From positions 1,984,001 to 2,048,000 of the forward strand of contig JAJKFH010002646.1 in the NCBI GenBank assembly GCA_023333565.1: a stretch of 64,000 nucleotides of DNA. Reading direction: 5' to 3'. A program made the position numbers and the translations under genes. This document shows, one piece after another, positions 1 through 13,500 of this stretch. The notes under the pieces are model-generated. The model saw nothing but the letters and a program-made list of their open reading frames with translations, was not told where the DNA came from and did not search any database. Source of the stretch: Puffinus mauretanicus. Taxonomy: Eukaryota; Chordata; Aves; Procellariiformes; Procellariidae. Numbering within the stretch: the first letter of the stretch is position 1; each line of letters starts with the position of its first letter.

Positions 1-220
1 AGCCAGTGCTTCAGGAGTCTGTGGAGATTTAGGATACTGTCTTTTTGTCATATCCAGCACAAACACAGACTAGGTGATTTCTTTCCTCTTTGGAAGTGCC
101 CAAGGATAGTTTGAAGCATTTGCAGACTCCTATGATGATTCTCATTCAATTTCTCTTCTTTAGGTTGAAGAGTCTGAGTCTGTGGAATTTTTCTTCACAG
201 GTCATATTTTTTAGCTATCT

Positions 221-808
221 TGTTGTGGTTTAACCCCAGCCAGCTACTAAGCCCCACACAGCTGCTCTCTCACTCCCCCCCTTGTGGGATGGGGGAGAGA
301 ATCAGAAGGGTAAAAGTGAGAAAACTCGTGGGTTGGGATAAAGACAGTTTAATAGGTAAAGCAAAAGCCACACACACAAGCAAAGCAAAATAAGGAATTC
401 CTTCACTACTTCCCATCAGCAGGCAGGTGTTCAGCCATCTCCAAGGAAAGCAGGGCTCCATCACGCCTAACGGTTACTTGGGAAGACAAATGCCATCACT
501 CCGAACGTCACCCCCTTCCTTCTTCTTCCCCCAGCTTTATATACTGAGCATGACGTCATATGGTATGGAATATCCCTTTGGTCAGTTGGAGTCAGCTGTC
601 CCAGCTGTGTCCCCTCCCAACTTCTCATGCACCCCCAGCCTACTCGCTGGTGGGGTGGTGTGAGAAGCAGCAAAGGCCTTGACTCTGTGTAAGCACTGCT
701 CAGCAATAACTAAAACATTATCAGCACTGTTTCAGCACAAATCCAAATCATAGCCCCATACTAGCTACTCTAAAGAAAATTAACTTTATCCCAGCCAAAA
801 CCAGCACA
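221..808 (-). mobile_element. Solo LTR of an avian endogenous retrovirus family
   Basis: 588 bp LTR in minus orientation with TG...CA-type ends. Flanks are TATCT (216-220) and CATCT (809-813), a 5-bp target duplication with one mismatch. It shares the block around AACTCGTGGGTTG..GATAAAGACAGTTTAATA with the LTRs at 40.6, 42.0 and 59.0 kb. It contains TGACGTCA (551-558) and TATATAAAG (minus, 535-543). No internal retroviral sequence is attached, as expected after LTR-LTR recombination. Confidence 0.85.
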
Positions 809-1439
809 CATCTAAACATTCTTGTAGGTCTACACCTCAAAGTATGAGGTACAAAACCTCATACTTGGTCTTGGATCAAGACCTCTAGGTTACACCTTCA
901 GCATTATTCAGCATTATTAAGGCTGAATTACCATAGCTTTACAACTCTATTCATACCACCTATCACTAAATTACCTGTTCTCAGAGCTTCCTTCATGCTC
1001 CTATTAAGGAATATCTGCTTACATTTGTTTGTCCTCATATCACAGAACCATGGAATAACTCTGTTTGGAAGGGATCTCAGGGCTGTTCAGCCTCTGCAAA
1101 GAGCCTGTCGATCTCTTGCTCATCCTCCCTGACAGTGTGCATCTGCTCAGCTCCTCCGCAACTCCTTCGCCTGCCAACAGCTCCTCACCCAGTGCACATA
1201 CCTCGCCACAAGGACACCGCCACTGCCCTGGCGCAGCAACCGGGCAGGAACTGCCTGCTGCCTGAGACTGGGATGGTGGCATCCTCCCCCAGAACTCTGC
1301 AATATGCTGAGGCCCACGCTTCCTCCCAGGTAGGAGACCATGTCCCATGGTGCCTCACCACCACCTTGGGTTTACATATATAAAACCTTTCTGGTTTTAG
1401 CTATATATACACAACATTTTTATATTTTGGTTCTTCCAG

Positions 1440-2640
1440 TTGTCTGAAGAAGGCTTTATCTACTTCTTCCTGATTGGGTGATCTGTAGCAGACACCCATC
1501 ACAATGTCATCCATGCTGATCTATCCTCTAACCCTGACCCATAAGCTCTCAGCTGGCTCATCACCCCTCCTAAGGCAGAGCTAGCTGCATCCTCGCTGCT
1601 ATCTCATATAAAGGCAACCCCCAGTTGTGCTGATTTCCCAGAAAAGGTATGAGATCTTCCCCCATCATGCTGTCATGTAGACTCACCCTTATTTGTGTGT
1701 ATACCCTTAGGATGGGCCCCTTTCTTCTCCTTTCTGCCTTATGTTGATTATAAGGTCTCTTGTCCACATCACCCCACACCCTTTGTTTGCCAACCATTTC
1801 CTCACTTGATTATAGGTCATCATCTCTCTCTCCCATCACTTCTAGTTTAAAACTTCTCCTCACCACGTTGGCCAGCATGTTGGTTCCGCTTGGTTACGGA
1901 AGTCCCATCTCTTCCAAGAATTTCTTGATCATCTATCATCAAAAAGGCTTCCAAGGTCTTCATCTGAAGATGAATCTTTGTTATTGACACCAGATGTGCA
2001 ATCCCTTGTTGACCTGTAGGATCCATCCACTCTACCTCAAGACCTTCCCCTCACTCGCAGGACTGAGGAGACACCGCTTTGGACCCCGTGCCCTTGGCCA
2101 TCACCTCTGGATCCATGCAGTCATGCTTGATACGGTCCAGGTCTCCCCTGACATCATTGCTGCCCCCATGGAAGAGCAGCAGAGGGTAACAGTCCCAGAG
2201 CTGACAGGCCTTGGCAGCCTCTCCACAACACCCCAGCTCTCAGCCCCTAGCAAGCAGAAAACCTCCCCACAAACCTCTCCAGCAAACCTCTTCTAATGAA
2301 CTTGTTTGCAGCTTTATCTCCAAAGACCTCCCAGGATTTCCCCCTATGATCCCAGAAGAAGTTCCTCTGTTAGCTGTGCTGTCGGATATCTCCCTGGCAA
2401 TGCTGTGCACAAGGATGAAGTCAGGAGATTCGCACCTCCAAGGTCTTTGGGGCATCAGGAACTCTCTCCCACCTCTGGCTGTCCCACCAGGTGGGATGGG
2501 CAGTGCTGGGAGGGCCTGTGTCCTCACAATGTGGCTCAGGCTTGGCTCCCCAGCCCAGCTGGCCCCAACTCTGCCCCACACCAGAGGAAGAGCCAGGCCC
2601 CATATGAAAGGTGAAGAGTTGAGGTTTTTTTGCTAGCTTC
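1440..2640 (-). mobile_element. Old CR1 LINE fragment, endonuclease region and upstream
   Basis: The reverse complement of about 1455-1575 matches the endonuclease segment of the CR1 at 47.45 kb (shared run GAGAGCTTATGGGTCAGG, then GACATT..GGTGTCTGCTACAG against GACATT..GGGGTCCGCTACAG). Sequence up to about 2640 looks like the upstream part of such an element but is less certain. A stretch at 1042-1100 resembles the CR1 3' end and may belong to the same insertion with an internal deletion. Heavily mutated. Confidence 0.65.
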
Positions 2641-5600
2641 TTCTTTCCTCCCTGTTTTTCATGACCTTTTTTGAATATGAAGGGGTTTTTTCCCCCACTA
2701 ACATTTTGTTTTGAACAGTTGGCAAGCTTTGCTGATACTTGCCTAAAGGAAGAAGATACACCGATGGTGAGGGGGAGTGCTTCAACAGTAAGCTCAAGTG
2801 CCATCATGCCCCATGTGGCTTTTCGTCTTGAACAAATGTAGGTGAGAAGCTGCTGCCTTCAAGGCCTGACTGAAATCAGACAAGAAAACCAACAAACTGT
2901 GAAGACTGTGACCTTTCTCCATGACAGAATTGAGAGGACAGTTGAAGAAAAAACCCACAACATAGTTCAAAGTTCTGAAAAGAATAAAAACTGGAAAAGT
3001 GTGGAGGAGAAAGTTCTGGTCTCACACCACTTAAGTTCAGGCTCAATTTTGGAAGTGTCAGTATCCCACTGATCTCAGAAGGTCTGTTTAGTGAACTGAA
3101 ACACATGCACTCAAGTGCTTGGCTTAGCCTGTGTACTTCTCAAAACACCAGGAGGTATCTCAAGCAAAAAAAAATTCAATCAGTGGCATTCTTACAGCCC
3201 AGACAAAGGTTTTTAAAAGGTGACAATTTTGAAAATCTGGATGCAGAAGGCCCCAGGCTGGCTGGGAAGAGTGAGGTGGTGTTTTGTGAACGAGTTATCA
3301 CAGTGTCTCCTGATTTAGACATAAGCAGTTGAAGAGATGACCTTATTTTTACACTGAAAAAATGTTATCAGATGTGACTAATTGGAGACTGGAGGCAGGG
3401 GAGAGCTTAGAGGCACAGTAATTGTTCTTGTCTGATCAGAAGGATCAAAAGAGAATCCCTTAGCGGGCTAAATTAAAAAATTAGATTCCTGTGGCATGTT
3501 GATCATAAGATTGATTTTTTCTGGACATGCTTGGACAAGGAGAAAAAGTTGAATATGATTAAATACGATTCTGCTGCCAAGGAGCTGAAGAATCTGTTCT
3601 CTTTATTACATGCCTTGTTCTATACAATGGTCACATTTCCATTTGTCTGCTCAACAGTTTTACACTCCAAAAAAAAGATACAACTCTTCTATTCTTCCAG
3701 GAATAGAGAAAGTACTATCTGGCTGTGAAATGTCTGTGTTTATAGGAATTTCAATGTTAGGGACCTGAATGAATGATTTCTAACCATGATTTTCAATTGA
3801 AGAATTTTGTTTCAAGATCATATGACCCTCTGTCTTATGGCTGAGGATGCATAAAGACCACTCACTCAAACATGGAGTCTCCTGTGGCATGGCGGCATGC
3901 CTGCAGTAAGCCCAGAGTACTGAGGTGGAGGAGTTGGAGACTTTGGGAAGCCCAGCACAGCCAGCTGCCACCACCAGCCTGCCCAGTTCATATTCTGAAG
4001 CCTGTCACCAGTCAGGACTTGGGCCTGGGGATGTCTGAGCTGCTGTGGCAGGTTGTGCTCTGGGTGAACACGTCTGTCTAGGAAAAAAAGCGAAGATGCT
4101 GCTGTCCCCTTCACGTTCACCCCTATCCGCACATGCTGGCATTTCCAAAATAAGATCTTTTTTTCCCCTGGATACTTCAAACCTTAATGCCACCAAATGC
4201 AATACGAAGTGAATGAATTTGCAGCTTTGTGATGGAGTATTGTACAAAATGCTCTTGGGAAACTCACATAAGGGAACTCCTTTGGTACTATACAGCCTCA
4301 TTCAGGAAAAGCCTCTGGGAGGGGCAGATCCTGGTGCACACACACGGGGCATTCAGAGCGGGAGGTGTCCCGTGCCCAGCAAGCACAGCTGGGATTCGCT
4401 TGTTTAGGTTGTGCTTTAAGGTCTCCTATTTTTTTCAGCTGCAATGAGGTCTCACCAGGCAGGGACATAAAAACTGGTAAAATGGATGAAGTCAATGACG
4501 AGCTGAAAAATCCCCAGTCCTTTCTGTTGAAGTAGAAGAGCAATATCACTTGATAAGGGAAGAAGAGAGATTTGAAAGCGCATTGCTTCTACAAGGTTTC
4601 CTTCCCAGCACTCCTGTTCTGTCAGGGCTCTTCCATCACCTTGAGAAAGGGATGCAGAATATATAGCTACATGAACCACTCACTTCAACAGAGCATTTCT
4701 CTCTCACAGTGTTTTTCAAATCTTCTATCATGCAGGCAGTTGCTTTGAGTGGCTGAACCTGTCTGAACCTTACTTGGGATCCACTCTTCTCCGTTTGCCT
4801 TCACAGCTGCACAGACGCTTTTCAGAGGCCAACCCTGTTCCTGGAGAGTGGGACAGGGCACTCCAGCGTGGGGCCATCCCAGGCACAGGTCTGCTTTGCT
4901 CTGGGGCTATTGGAAGAAATGAGCATGTCTCGCATAGGCTGTGTCTTCCTTCCCTCTGTTGTTTCTCTAGCTGAATTCTTCCTTTTCAATAGGAAATAGC
5001 ACAGCCAGCTCACACCGTGCTGCTGACAGAAATGGCTGAGTTTCCTTCTTTACTTCTTGATTTATCTTCACCACAGTACATGAGATAGATATACATAAGT
5101 TGGTCTCCTTCTCAGAGTCCTCTTGACATGCTAGTCAGAGAGTAGTCTTCAGTGTTGAAGATATTTCTGTCATTGTTGCAGGCTTTTCTAGAGGACTATC
5201 TTGTTAATGCCAGTGCCGGATCTTTGCATTCCTCTCTGCTGTTGCTTTTATTACCCATTTCTGCTAGCTAAGGACAGAAAAGCCAGCTCTGCTCTCTGTG
5301 ACTGACTTTTGAGGCATTGCACTCAGTGCGAGCCAGACATAAGATGCATTTTTGTGTGCTTCTTAGCCAGGCACTTCATCTTCTCTGGCATTCAATGTCT
5401 TGCTACATTTTTCTTCAGCTTAACTAACAGGTTTTGTAAATTGATGTACTACAAATACTAGTGTTTTCAGCTCTGGACTGAATCCCAGAATAGAGAACCA
5501 GTATTTTTCCATTAAAAAAAAAGATAAAGAATTAAAACCTGACTTTCAAAGATGAAGAAAAGATTTAGAAAATATAGTGATCTACTAGAATAAAATGCTA

Positions 5601-5710
5601 ATTTTTATTTCATATTTTTTGGCATGTATTTCTCTGTTGTTTCAGTACTACAGTCAATCACCAAAAATAGGTCAGTTCCCAAACCACATAGGACTGAAAT
5701 GCGTAAGATC
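2641..5710. other. Intergenic, nothing recognised
   Basis: AT-rich sequence with only short chance open frames. No repeat, RNA gene or exon identified. Confidence 0.6.
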
Positions 5711-5790
5711 AAAAAAAGAAAGAAAGAAAGAATGAAAGAAAGAAAGGAAGAAAGGAAGGAAAGAAAGAAGGAAGGAAGGAAGGAAGGAAG
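5711..5790 (+). repeat. GAAA/GGAA purine tract
   Basis: About 80 bases of GAAA units grading into GGAA units on the plus strand, nearly pure purine. Microsatellite. Confidence 0.95.
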
Positions 5791-8700
5791 ATACCATTAT
5801 TTGTCTTCCTTTGTAAGTGGTTTGACTAAACTCAGACTAAAACTTTTAAGCTTTCCTAATGTCCCACGAGAAGTAAAAACATTTTAAAATAGAAGTAAGA
5901 CAGGTTGAGCTTTCATGTAATTACCAGGTCATGGTATCAGAAGAAGAGGAATTTATCCTTTGGCTGATCTGCAGGAAGAAAAAGAACATGTTATCCTGTT
6001 TCACAGATGAGGAACAGAAACATAAAAGCCTAAACTCTTCCTGTCCCACTTTGAGCCTCTAACCGGGACTGCTGTGCTAGGAGCAGCAGTGTTCCCTTCG
6101 GCGTTCATGGAGCGAAACAGGCACCTCCAGAGAACAGTTGCCTAAGGCAGCAATCACGCTACCTACATGAACATGCTCAACAGTGACAACTCAGTGCTTT
6201 CACAATCACCGTGAGAATCCCAAAATCACAAACTGACTCAAATCAGAAGATTTAAGAAAACGCACTTGGGGGTTGTTCCCTTTTCTGCGGCTGTTAGGTA
6301 GAGGCGGGTCACAGTTTTTTCTTAAACATAAGACCCAAAAAGACTTTTTTAAAATGTAAAAGTGTAAGATTCTTGAGTAACCCCACATCTATTGATGCTA
6401 AGGTTTTAAGGAAAAAATGATGGGAGACTAAAGATGGAGAGCTGGCAACCTTCTATCTCCCCTCTCTGAATGATAGATTTGAAATGCCATTTTTTCAGCA
6501 GGGCTTCCTTGCCTGACTGAAAAATTTTCTGTTGTTGTTTCATGTAGCCAACCTGAGCAAGGAAGTGGTAATTCATGGCTGGCCGGCTGGTATCAGATGC
6601 TCACCCTGCTATGTATCCCTGCCAAGGCTCCACACACAATTCGCTCTATTGAAAAGCCAGCTCATTTCCACTTGTAGCCAGCTCTATTCATATTCCTCTC
6701 AGAGTTAGTGACAATAAATATTATAAAATCACAAAAATCCAGATGGTGTGGGTTGGAGTTGCCAGCTGTTCTACCACTTGTGAATTGCCTCTCTTGTCCT
6801 GCAGCTTGGCTTCCACAGAAAGCATCTCATCAGTTTCCTATGGTCTTGTTGCATTTCTTTACAAGCCATCCATCACCCACTCGTCCTGAGATATTTTCAA
6901 CTTTCACTGTAGATATATAAGAAAGATAGAGGCAAAGCAAATTTGAGGCAGAAAATCAAAGAACCTTTCACCTCAGAAATTGAGGATTATTTTTCAAATA
7001 GTGACCTTAACCTCTCAACAGCATCCCAGTTTTCACTTGTGAAAAGAGACCTCTTCAGGGGTTCAGCTGATTTTTACTAATTGTCTTTTGTAGGACACTT
7101 ATAGCTAAAAGAGAAGCAAGGGTTCTCTAATCTTGCTGGTAGCTATCACTGCGAAATCAGGAGGAAACCAGTGCCAAATGAACACAGAAGCTGAAATACT
7201 GTCATGACCTGTGCGAATAGTGTTGTGCAAATCCTAAACATTCTTATGATTACCTGGTTTTAGCTTTGAGTGTTTGCTCTGAGTTTTGACTCTTTGAGCC
7301 TGGGATGGTATCTGCAGGCTGGAGGCAGTCTCCAGTCCAATGACCATCCAAATGACCATCAGGGTTAGGAGAAAGGCTGCAACATAGCTATGGTTAGCAG
7401 TGCTGTCATTAACATAGATGTGAACGGTGATATGATTAACAAATGTGTGACTGCCATTAGGTTTGGTCCTCATATTGGCTGTCTTCTGAGTTTTTTTGTT
7501 GAAAAGGGATGCAGACAAGAGTGAGCGGGAGTCAGGGGAGATGGGACCAGCCTGCAGCCAGGACAGCAAGAGTTGGGGAAGAGAAAGACTGAACCCAGAA
7601 GGGCAAGCAAAGCCACCAGCTGTGGGGGAAGGCTGTAAGCCAGCAGGCTCTAGGGCTGTGGTGCCAGAAGTGAGCAGATACCAGCAGTGGTGCAGATGCT
7701 CACAGCTGCTGCTCTGGTGCCATGGTTTGGGGCTGTGGTGATGGGACGAAGGTATTTGAGGAGGGAAGAAGATCCTCAAGGGCCCTCCTGGCAAGTGTCT
7801 GAGGCACCAAAGCGTCTTACCAGCAGTCTATCTCATTACATTTGCAACAAAGACTATTCAATTACAGTTTAATCTACTCTTTCCCTTGTCTAGTTACAAC
7901 AACGAAAAATAACAATAATGGTGAGGCAGGTCCAGTTAATCCATGAGTCAAGTCATCTGGCTGGGCTCAGTGAGGAGCACGGTTGGGTGCAGCACACTCA
8001 GGCAAAGTCCAGGGATCAGGGGCTGAGCTTGACCCCAGCTCCCCCACAAAGCAAGGGAGGCCTCCAGCAAGGCGACTGACAGGTTTTTTTCTCCCACAGC
8101 TCTTTTCACAGCAGTCTGATCCCAGGTTACAGGGCTGCACTGGATCGGGGCTGCCCTTGAGCACAGGTAGCCAAACCCCTCATGGGATATGGCAGAGCCT
8201 GTTGGTGCACCCAGGTCCCTGACATCAGGTTTACACTTGGGAAAAAAAAAGTCAAGGATTGTGAGTAAGGACAGTTGTTCTGTTCGGATCTACAAGAGTG
8301 ATCACTGGCCCTTGAGGAAATCCTGCTCAAGGTAGGCTCAGAACTTTTTAACAAAACTTTTTGTTCACATTACAGGAAAGTGAAATTAGGTTTGCAGATC
8401 CATAAATGCATCAGGATTTTGAATGCAGCATAAGTCTCTTCTGAAACATTTCTACGTATCTCCAGGTCCGTCACATCCAGTCAGTTCTGGCTGAGAAAGC
8501 GAGTAGGCGAAGAGGGGAGCACCCATCTCCAGTCTATACACAGCCCATCTCATGATGGCATGAAAGGTCCTCTTTTCATCATGACTTCAACAGTATCCTT
8601 GGGTCAGGAACTCTCCAATCCAACAGACTTCTTTCTGTGCCTTTTCCCTGAGCATCCCTCCTTGCAGAACCCCATAACATTTCATTAATTCCTATCTGCA

Positions 8701-10304
8701 TCCTGACACTGGAATTTTACCATCAGAGACTGCTCAGAAGTGTTGGGCATCTAGGAAACCTGTGACTTAACAGGTAAGACAATTTAGGGTTAGGCAGACA
8801 CTGAACTGGAATTATCTGGATGACAAATTTCACATTTGGTATGCTATTTTTTAATTTGACCTTTTTTTTCATACCAAAGGATTCAGTCACCAAAGTCCTA
8901 CCTTCACTTTTGCTCTTAGACTGGTCACACCAAAAGACTGCGATTTATATAATTTCTCAAATTATTCCTGATGAGGCTTGCTGGGATTTACTCAGGTGTC
9001 AATGGAGGAAGAGTCTCTGGGACAGCTTTTGCCACACTTCTAATTTCAACAAACAGGTCCCAGAGGAGCCAGATTCTCTCCAGCAAAGATCCTTGAACTA
9101 CAATGTGACTCTTATTATATAAATTTATCATCCTTCTGAGCCTCTGTGAAAAGATCTTTGTAAAGTCCTGGCAAAACTCTGCCTTGAATGTACCTGGTAG
9201 GACTCCTATTATCTCAGTAGCAGTGCAGCAAATGAGTCAGCAGAGAATGTGCCACTGGGTATGTCACTTAATCATTCACATCTGCTGCATTTGGGAACAC
9301 ATCTGAAATAGGCATCGGTGTTCCCAGCTGCGCCCCAGGGAGGCACTTACCCTATGCAGGTGTGACTCAGCAACATTTATTAATTATCTGATGGTTGCAG
9401 GAGATTTCAAGATTGAAATTTTGTCAGCAGCATTTTATCCAAAGTGGTGAAAAGTTTCTAAAAAGCACTATTGGGACATACTCTTGCTAGCTTTATGGCA
9501 CTGGGCCTTCATTACCATAAACAAACTCTGATACCTGAGTGTAGTCTTTTGGGGAATTTCATATAAAGCCGCAGGAAGGCTCACTGCAATCACTTATGCA
9601 TGTGTCTTTCCTTGTGAGCAACGGTACTCCCCACGCAGGCTGGACCTGAAGGGATGGTGGCCTTTCCCCGCTGCTCCTCACTGTCAGCGGGGCTGCGCTG
9701 CCTTGGCATGGGGGTCACAGGCTTGTTATCATCTCACTGGGTGAACAGAGCTTGGCACAGTTTAAGGGTGGGATAACAGCAAAGGCCTTGAAAATATGGG
9801 CACCGGTTGAGGAAAGAGTCCCCAGTGGGCTGGTGGGCCATTACCCATGGTTGAAAAAGTGCAAGGAAGAGACCCGGGAAAAGACTGCTTCTGCTTTAGG
9901 AAAGGGGGCAGCAGTGAGCAAGGAAAGAAACAGTGAGCAGCAGACTGCTGCAGCCTGGAAAGTAATACCCCCGCCAGGATCGGGCAGCGTGTAGCCCGGG
10001 GTGGAGGCCTAGGGCTGGGAATTGCCTGGGAACTCAGGGACCAAATTTGGGGGTGGGGAAGAGAAAGCAGATGCCTGCTTCAGATCCAGCTTTCCTCGTT
10101 GAAGAGCTCCTGGGCGTGATCACCTCCACTGCAGTGACTGAGGCCGTGAAGGACCGTGGCCACCAGTGCTAGCTACACAGGTCAGCTCCGTGGTGTTGGG
10201 CACTCACAGTCGGGGTGGCTTTGAGTGTGTGATGGCGGTGACTGAGGATGAGTAAGAAGCAGCATGGGGGTGTTGTTGATGCATGTCAGCATAGCAAAGG
10301 TTTC

Positions 10305-10326
10305 TTTTACAGTTTAAACTGTAAAA
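10305..10326. repeat. 22-bp perfect palindrome
   Basis: TTTTACAGTTT followed directly by its reverse complement, centred between 10315 and 10316, without a spacer. Intergenic. Confidence 0.95.
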
Positions 10327-11172
10327 AAGGTGCCATTACCCTGTGTCCTTACCGTAAAAGAGAAAAAAGAAAAAGAAAGAACTCTTATTTTTAAGTGAAG
10401 AGTTAAAATGTGGGGTTTCGTGATAACCTTTTCAAAACTGACTGAAGAACTACACTGCTCCTGAGCTTCCTCTAGATGCAGAGAAACCCTTCATAGACTT
10501 CCTGAGAGCACTTGTTAATTGAGTATCAGGATTAGGTGCCTTGTCTTTTTGGAAAATTCTACTACATTTCAGCATTTTTAGGTAAGTACTACAGATTTGC
10601 CTCCAAATGTCCCCTGTAGGGCTGAAGGTCCCAAGCCCTAGTTCTCAGAAGTAATTCAAGGCCCTTACTTCAGCTGCCAGTTTGGAAGCAGAAAATTAGA
10701 AGCTTCCTTGTTTAAGCTTTCAAAGCAAATTGGAGAAGTGAAAATGTGAGGTTTCTTTTTTTTTCTAGTTCTATTCTGAAATTTGAAACAGCTGCCACAA
10801 AATGTTTATAACCATACATAGTGCTCAATAAATGTCTAAACCTGGAAGGAACTATGCATGAATTATGTCTGATTTATACATTAAATAAAAATAGAAAGAG
10901 CCAGTTGAATTTTAAATGTTCTTCCTACATTCAGTAAGCCTTGAAATTACGATGTCTATAGAATATTGCCTGCAAAAACGTCCAATGCATTGCATGTACT
11001 ATATCTAAATATTTTAAAAGCATTCCAAGAGTTTATCAGATAAGGCAAATACTTGGGCATAATTAAACCTTCATAAATTGGCTTTTCATAGGGAGAATTC
11101 TTGGAAAATAATTTTATTTTTAAGCTCACTCCGTAACATGCAGACCAAGATTAACCATAAGGAAAGGTCTGA

Positions 11173-11198
11173 GCTGCAAGTAATTGCTGCAAGTAATT
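11173..11198 (+). repeat. 13-bp tandem duplication
   Basis: GCTGCAAGTAATT occurs twice head to tail without a mismatch. Confidence 0.95.
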
Positions 11199-13494
11199 GC
11201 ACTTGGGCAGGTCAATAAACACACCAGGCGCATAATCTAGCCTGCAGGAATCAGACCCCAGTGGTGAGGCAGAACAACCTCCTGCCCGGCCCCGGCCCCC
11301 GGCCATGAGTGGCAGATCCCAGGCCAGCTCTGAGAAGGCCAAATCTTCAGCTCACCTCCTTATGGGGAAACGAAGCGTGTTTGATTACAGCATCTTTGGA
11401 GAGGTGGGAGCAGGGCCCTGTTTCCAGACCCTGACCCCAGGCTCTGCTTGACTGGCTCTCGGTGCCAGCCAGGAGTGACAGCCTTCCAAGGTGGGGACAA
11501 AACTGGGGACTCCGGTGTTTCTAAACATCCACCCTTCCCGCCCCCCCAGCCACACGTTGAAGAAAGGCTTCGTGGAGCTGAAGTGCAGCTTTCATATCGG
11601 GTACAAACGAGTCAATAAAGTCATACCAGAGTTTTGACTACAATGCAATCCACCTCAGAAGATATGTGAAGCTAATGTTTAAAAAGCAGTGTCATTACAT
11701 ATCTTTATTTAGTCACAAAATACTTTTTGGTAGATACTTTTGCTGCTGCTTTGGAGAACTATTTTTAAACTGCAGATACATACTCTCCAGTCACACTTAC
11801 TGATTTAACTTTGAAGTGATAATACTTAGCCTGTCTGACCCCAGGGAGTGAAGATATTTAATATTTTGTCTTCCAGTTTATTACCCAGCCCAGACAAACA
11901 AAGCAAAATAAATCCATTAAAATGTAATTTTAAGAAGAGCATTCCCAGGTTTTGTTAGCTAAATCACATTTTTGCAATTAACGTGATCGTTATAAACATT
12001 TTAGGGCTTGCTCAAGATCATCTGCGTATATCAAACTAAAATACTCTCATCCCAATTTTATGGCACAGCTCTGTTAGAAAAATATTTCAGCGAAACAACA
12101 AAATCAAAACAAAACCTTGCGGTTTAACTCCCTAAACAACAGAGGTAGTTTAGATTTATTTCAGCCGTCTCCACCACTGCTCTGTGCATAATAAAAGTGC
12201 TTCCCAACTCTCCTCGCACTAAACGCAAGCGCTGTCATCTCTGTCCTTCCTCGCTGTGTGCTCTTCCCACCGGTGCAGGAGTGCGCTCTGCGTGCCCCCC
12301 GTCACCCTGGCAGCTGAAAATTTCCTCCATTTCAGCCCCCAAAAGAAAGCAAGGCAGGTGAATGCATGCCCTGAGAGATATGCATGTATTTCCATCTATC
12401 ATCATGTTTTCGTGGATGCAGGGACAGAGCAGTGAGCTCCTTTACTGACCCAAAGGCACCGACAGTCGGTGTCTCACTGCGTTCCTAAGTAGGTGCCTGC
12501 CCCTTTGGCCCGGGAAGGCAGCAGGCAAGGCATGGGATGCTGGGTCCATCATCCCCTTGTTCCACCTCCTCCAGAAGCTGGTTTGTCTCCATTTTACTGG
12601 GGCCAGCTAGCTGTGGGATACCAGTTTACGTTCTTACCCTTGTAATGAGCCCCAAGAAAACTTCTCAGAAGCGGCTCTGCCACCCGTGAGGGTCCATGCT
12701 CACACAGGAAGGATGTTTTTACTGCAGACATGCTCAAAGTCCGGAGTTGCTGGTACAACAGCCAGCAACATCTCTGCCTCCATGCAGGCCATGGCCCTTT
12801 AGTTGTGAATTTTATGCTCCAAGGGTAGAAGAGGGTAACTGCCTTGCAGCCAGGCTTTGCCAATGAGCAGTTGCCTCAGGGAGCTGCAGCTGAATTTTCT
12901 GGGGAAACCAACACACTCGCACATCGCGTTGCTGCCTACCAGTTGAACCCCATCCCTGGGTGACCTGACAACATGCGAGTAAGTTAACATAGCCATGCTA
13001 ACGCCAACCTTCGTTTGAGACAAGGACCACACATGAAGCCCTCCTTCTGCGTAAGGAGCACCTGCTTCTCCTCGCTTTGAGAAGAAACCTGTGAGAAAAG
13101 GAAACCCTCTCCAAACCTGCTGGGCCCTTTATAGAGCTACATAAACCTGCAGTCCCGCTACGTGAATAACAGCTTACTACAAAAGGGGGGGGAAAAGGAG
13201 CTGAAGCCATCCAACTCCACAGCTTCAGCACAGGATAAATACAACCGGCAGGTTTCCCTGCTAAGTTTAAGCAGCAGTAGCCAGGTGCTGGCACTGCTCC
13301 GGAGGGTTTCTGCCTGCACGATCATAACGGATATTTCACCCTTTAATGTTAACAGTCTTTTCATAGTATATATTTTTCTTAAGTTAAAGCCTGCCCCCCC
13401 TGAACTTTTAGTAAAGCTCACTGTGGGCCTTCCCTTGTTCCTCTGTTATCGATGGTGGTTTTGCCACTGACGACAAAAAAGGAGGACCAGAGCC

Positions 13495-13500
13495 TTTAAT
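13495..13500 (-). terminator. OGFRL1: Candidate distal poly(A) signal of OGFRL1
   Basis: ATTAAA on the minus strand, followed 15-30 bases downstream by a T/G-rich stretch (minus-strand CTCCTTTTTTGTCG). It marks the lower end of the AT-rich block assigned to the 3'UTR. Confidence 0.3.

Larger units (their letters stand above)
5791..13479. other. Intergenic, no gene recognised
   Basis: Mostly AT-rich, with a GC-richer patch at about 9640-10260, a 22-bp palindrome at 10305 and a 13-bp tandem duplication at 11173. A 186-codon minus-strand frame at 7234-7794 has no recognisable domain. It lies 3' of OGFRL1, on the RIMS1 side if human gene order holds. Confidence 0.55.

Noticed and set aside
7234..7794. 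186-codon minus-strand open frame with a possible membrane segment
   Set aside because: No recognisable domain, His/Pro/Ser-biased start, no start context or splice support. Likely chance, though its length makes it worth one homology search.
1..13479. miR-30a/miR-30c hairpins expected 3' of OGFRL1 from human gene order
   Set aside because: Searched by eye for the mature seed context TGTAAACATCC on both strands and found none; they presumably lie beyond the window.
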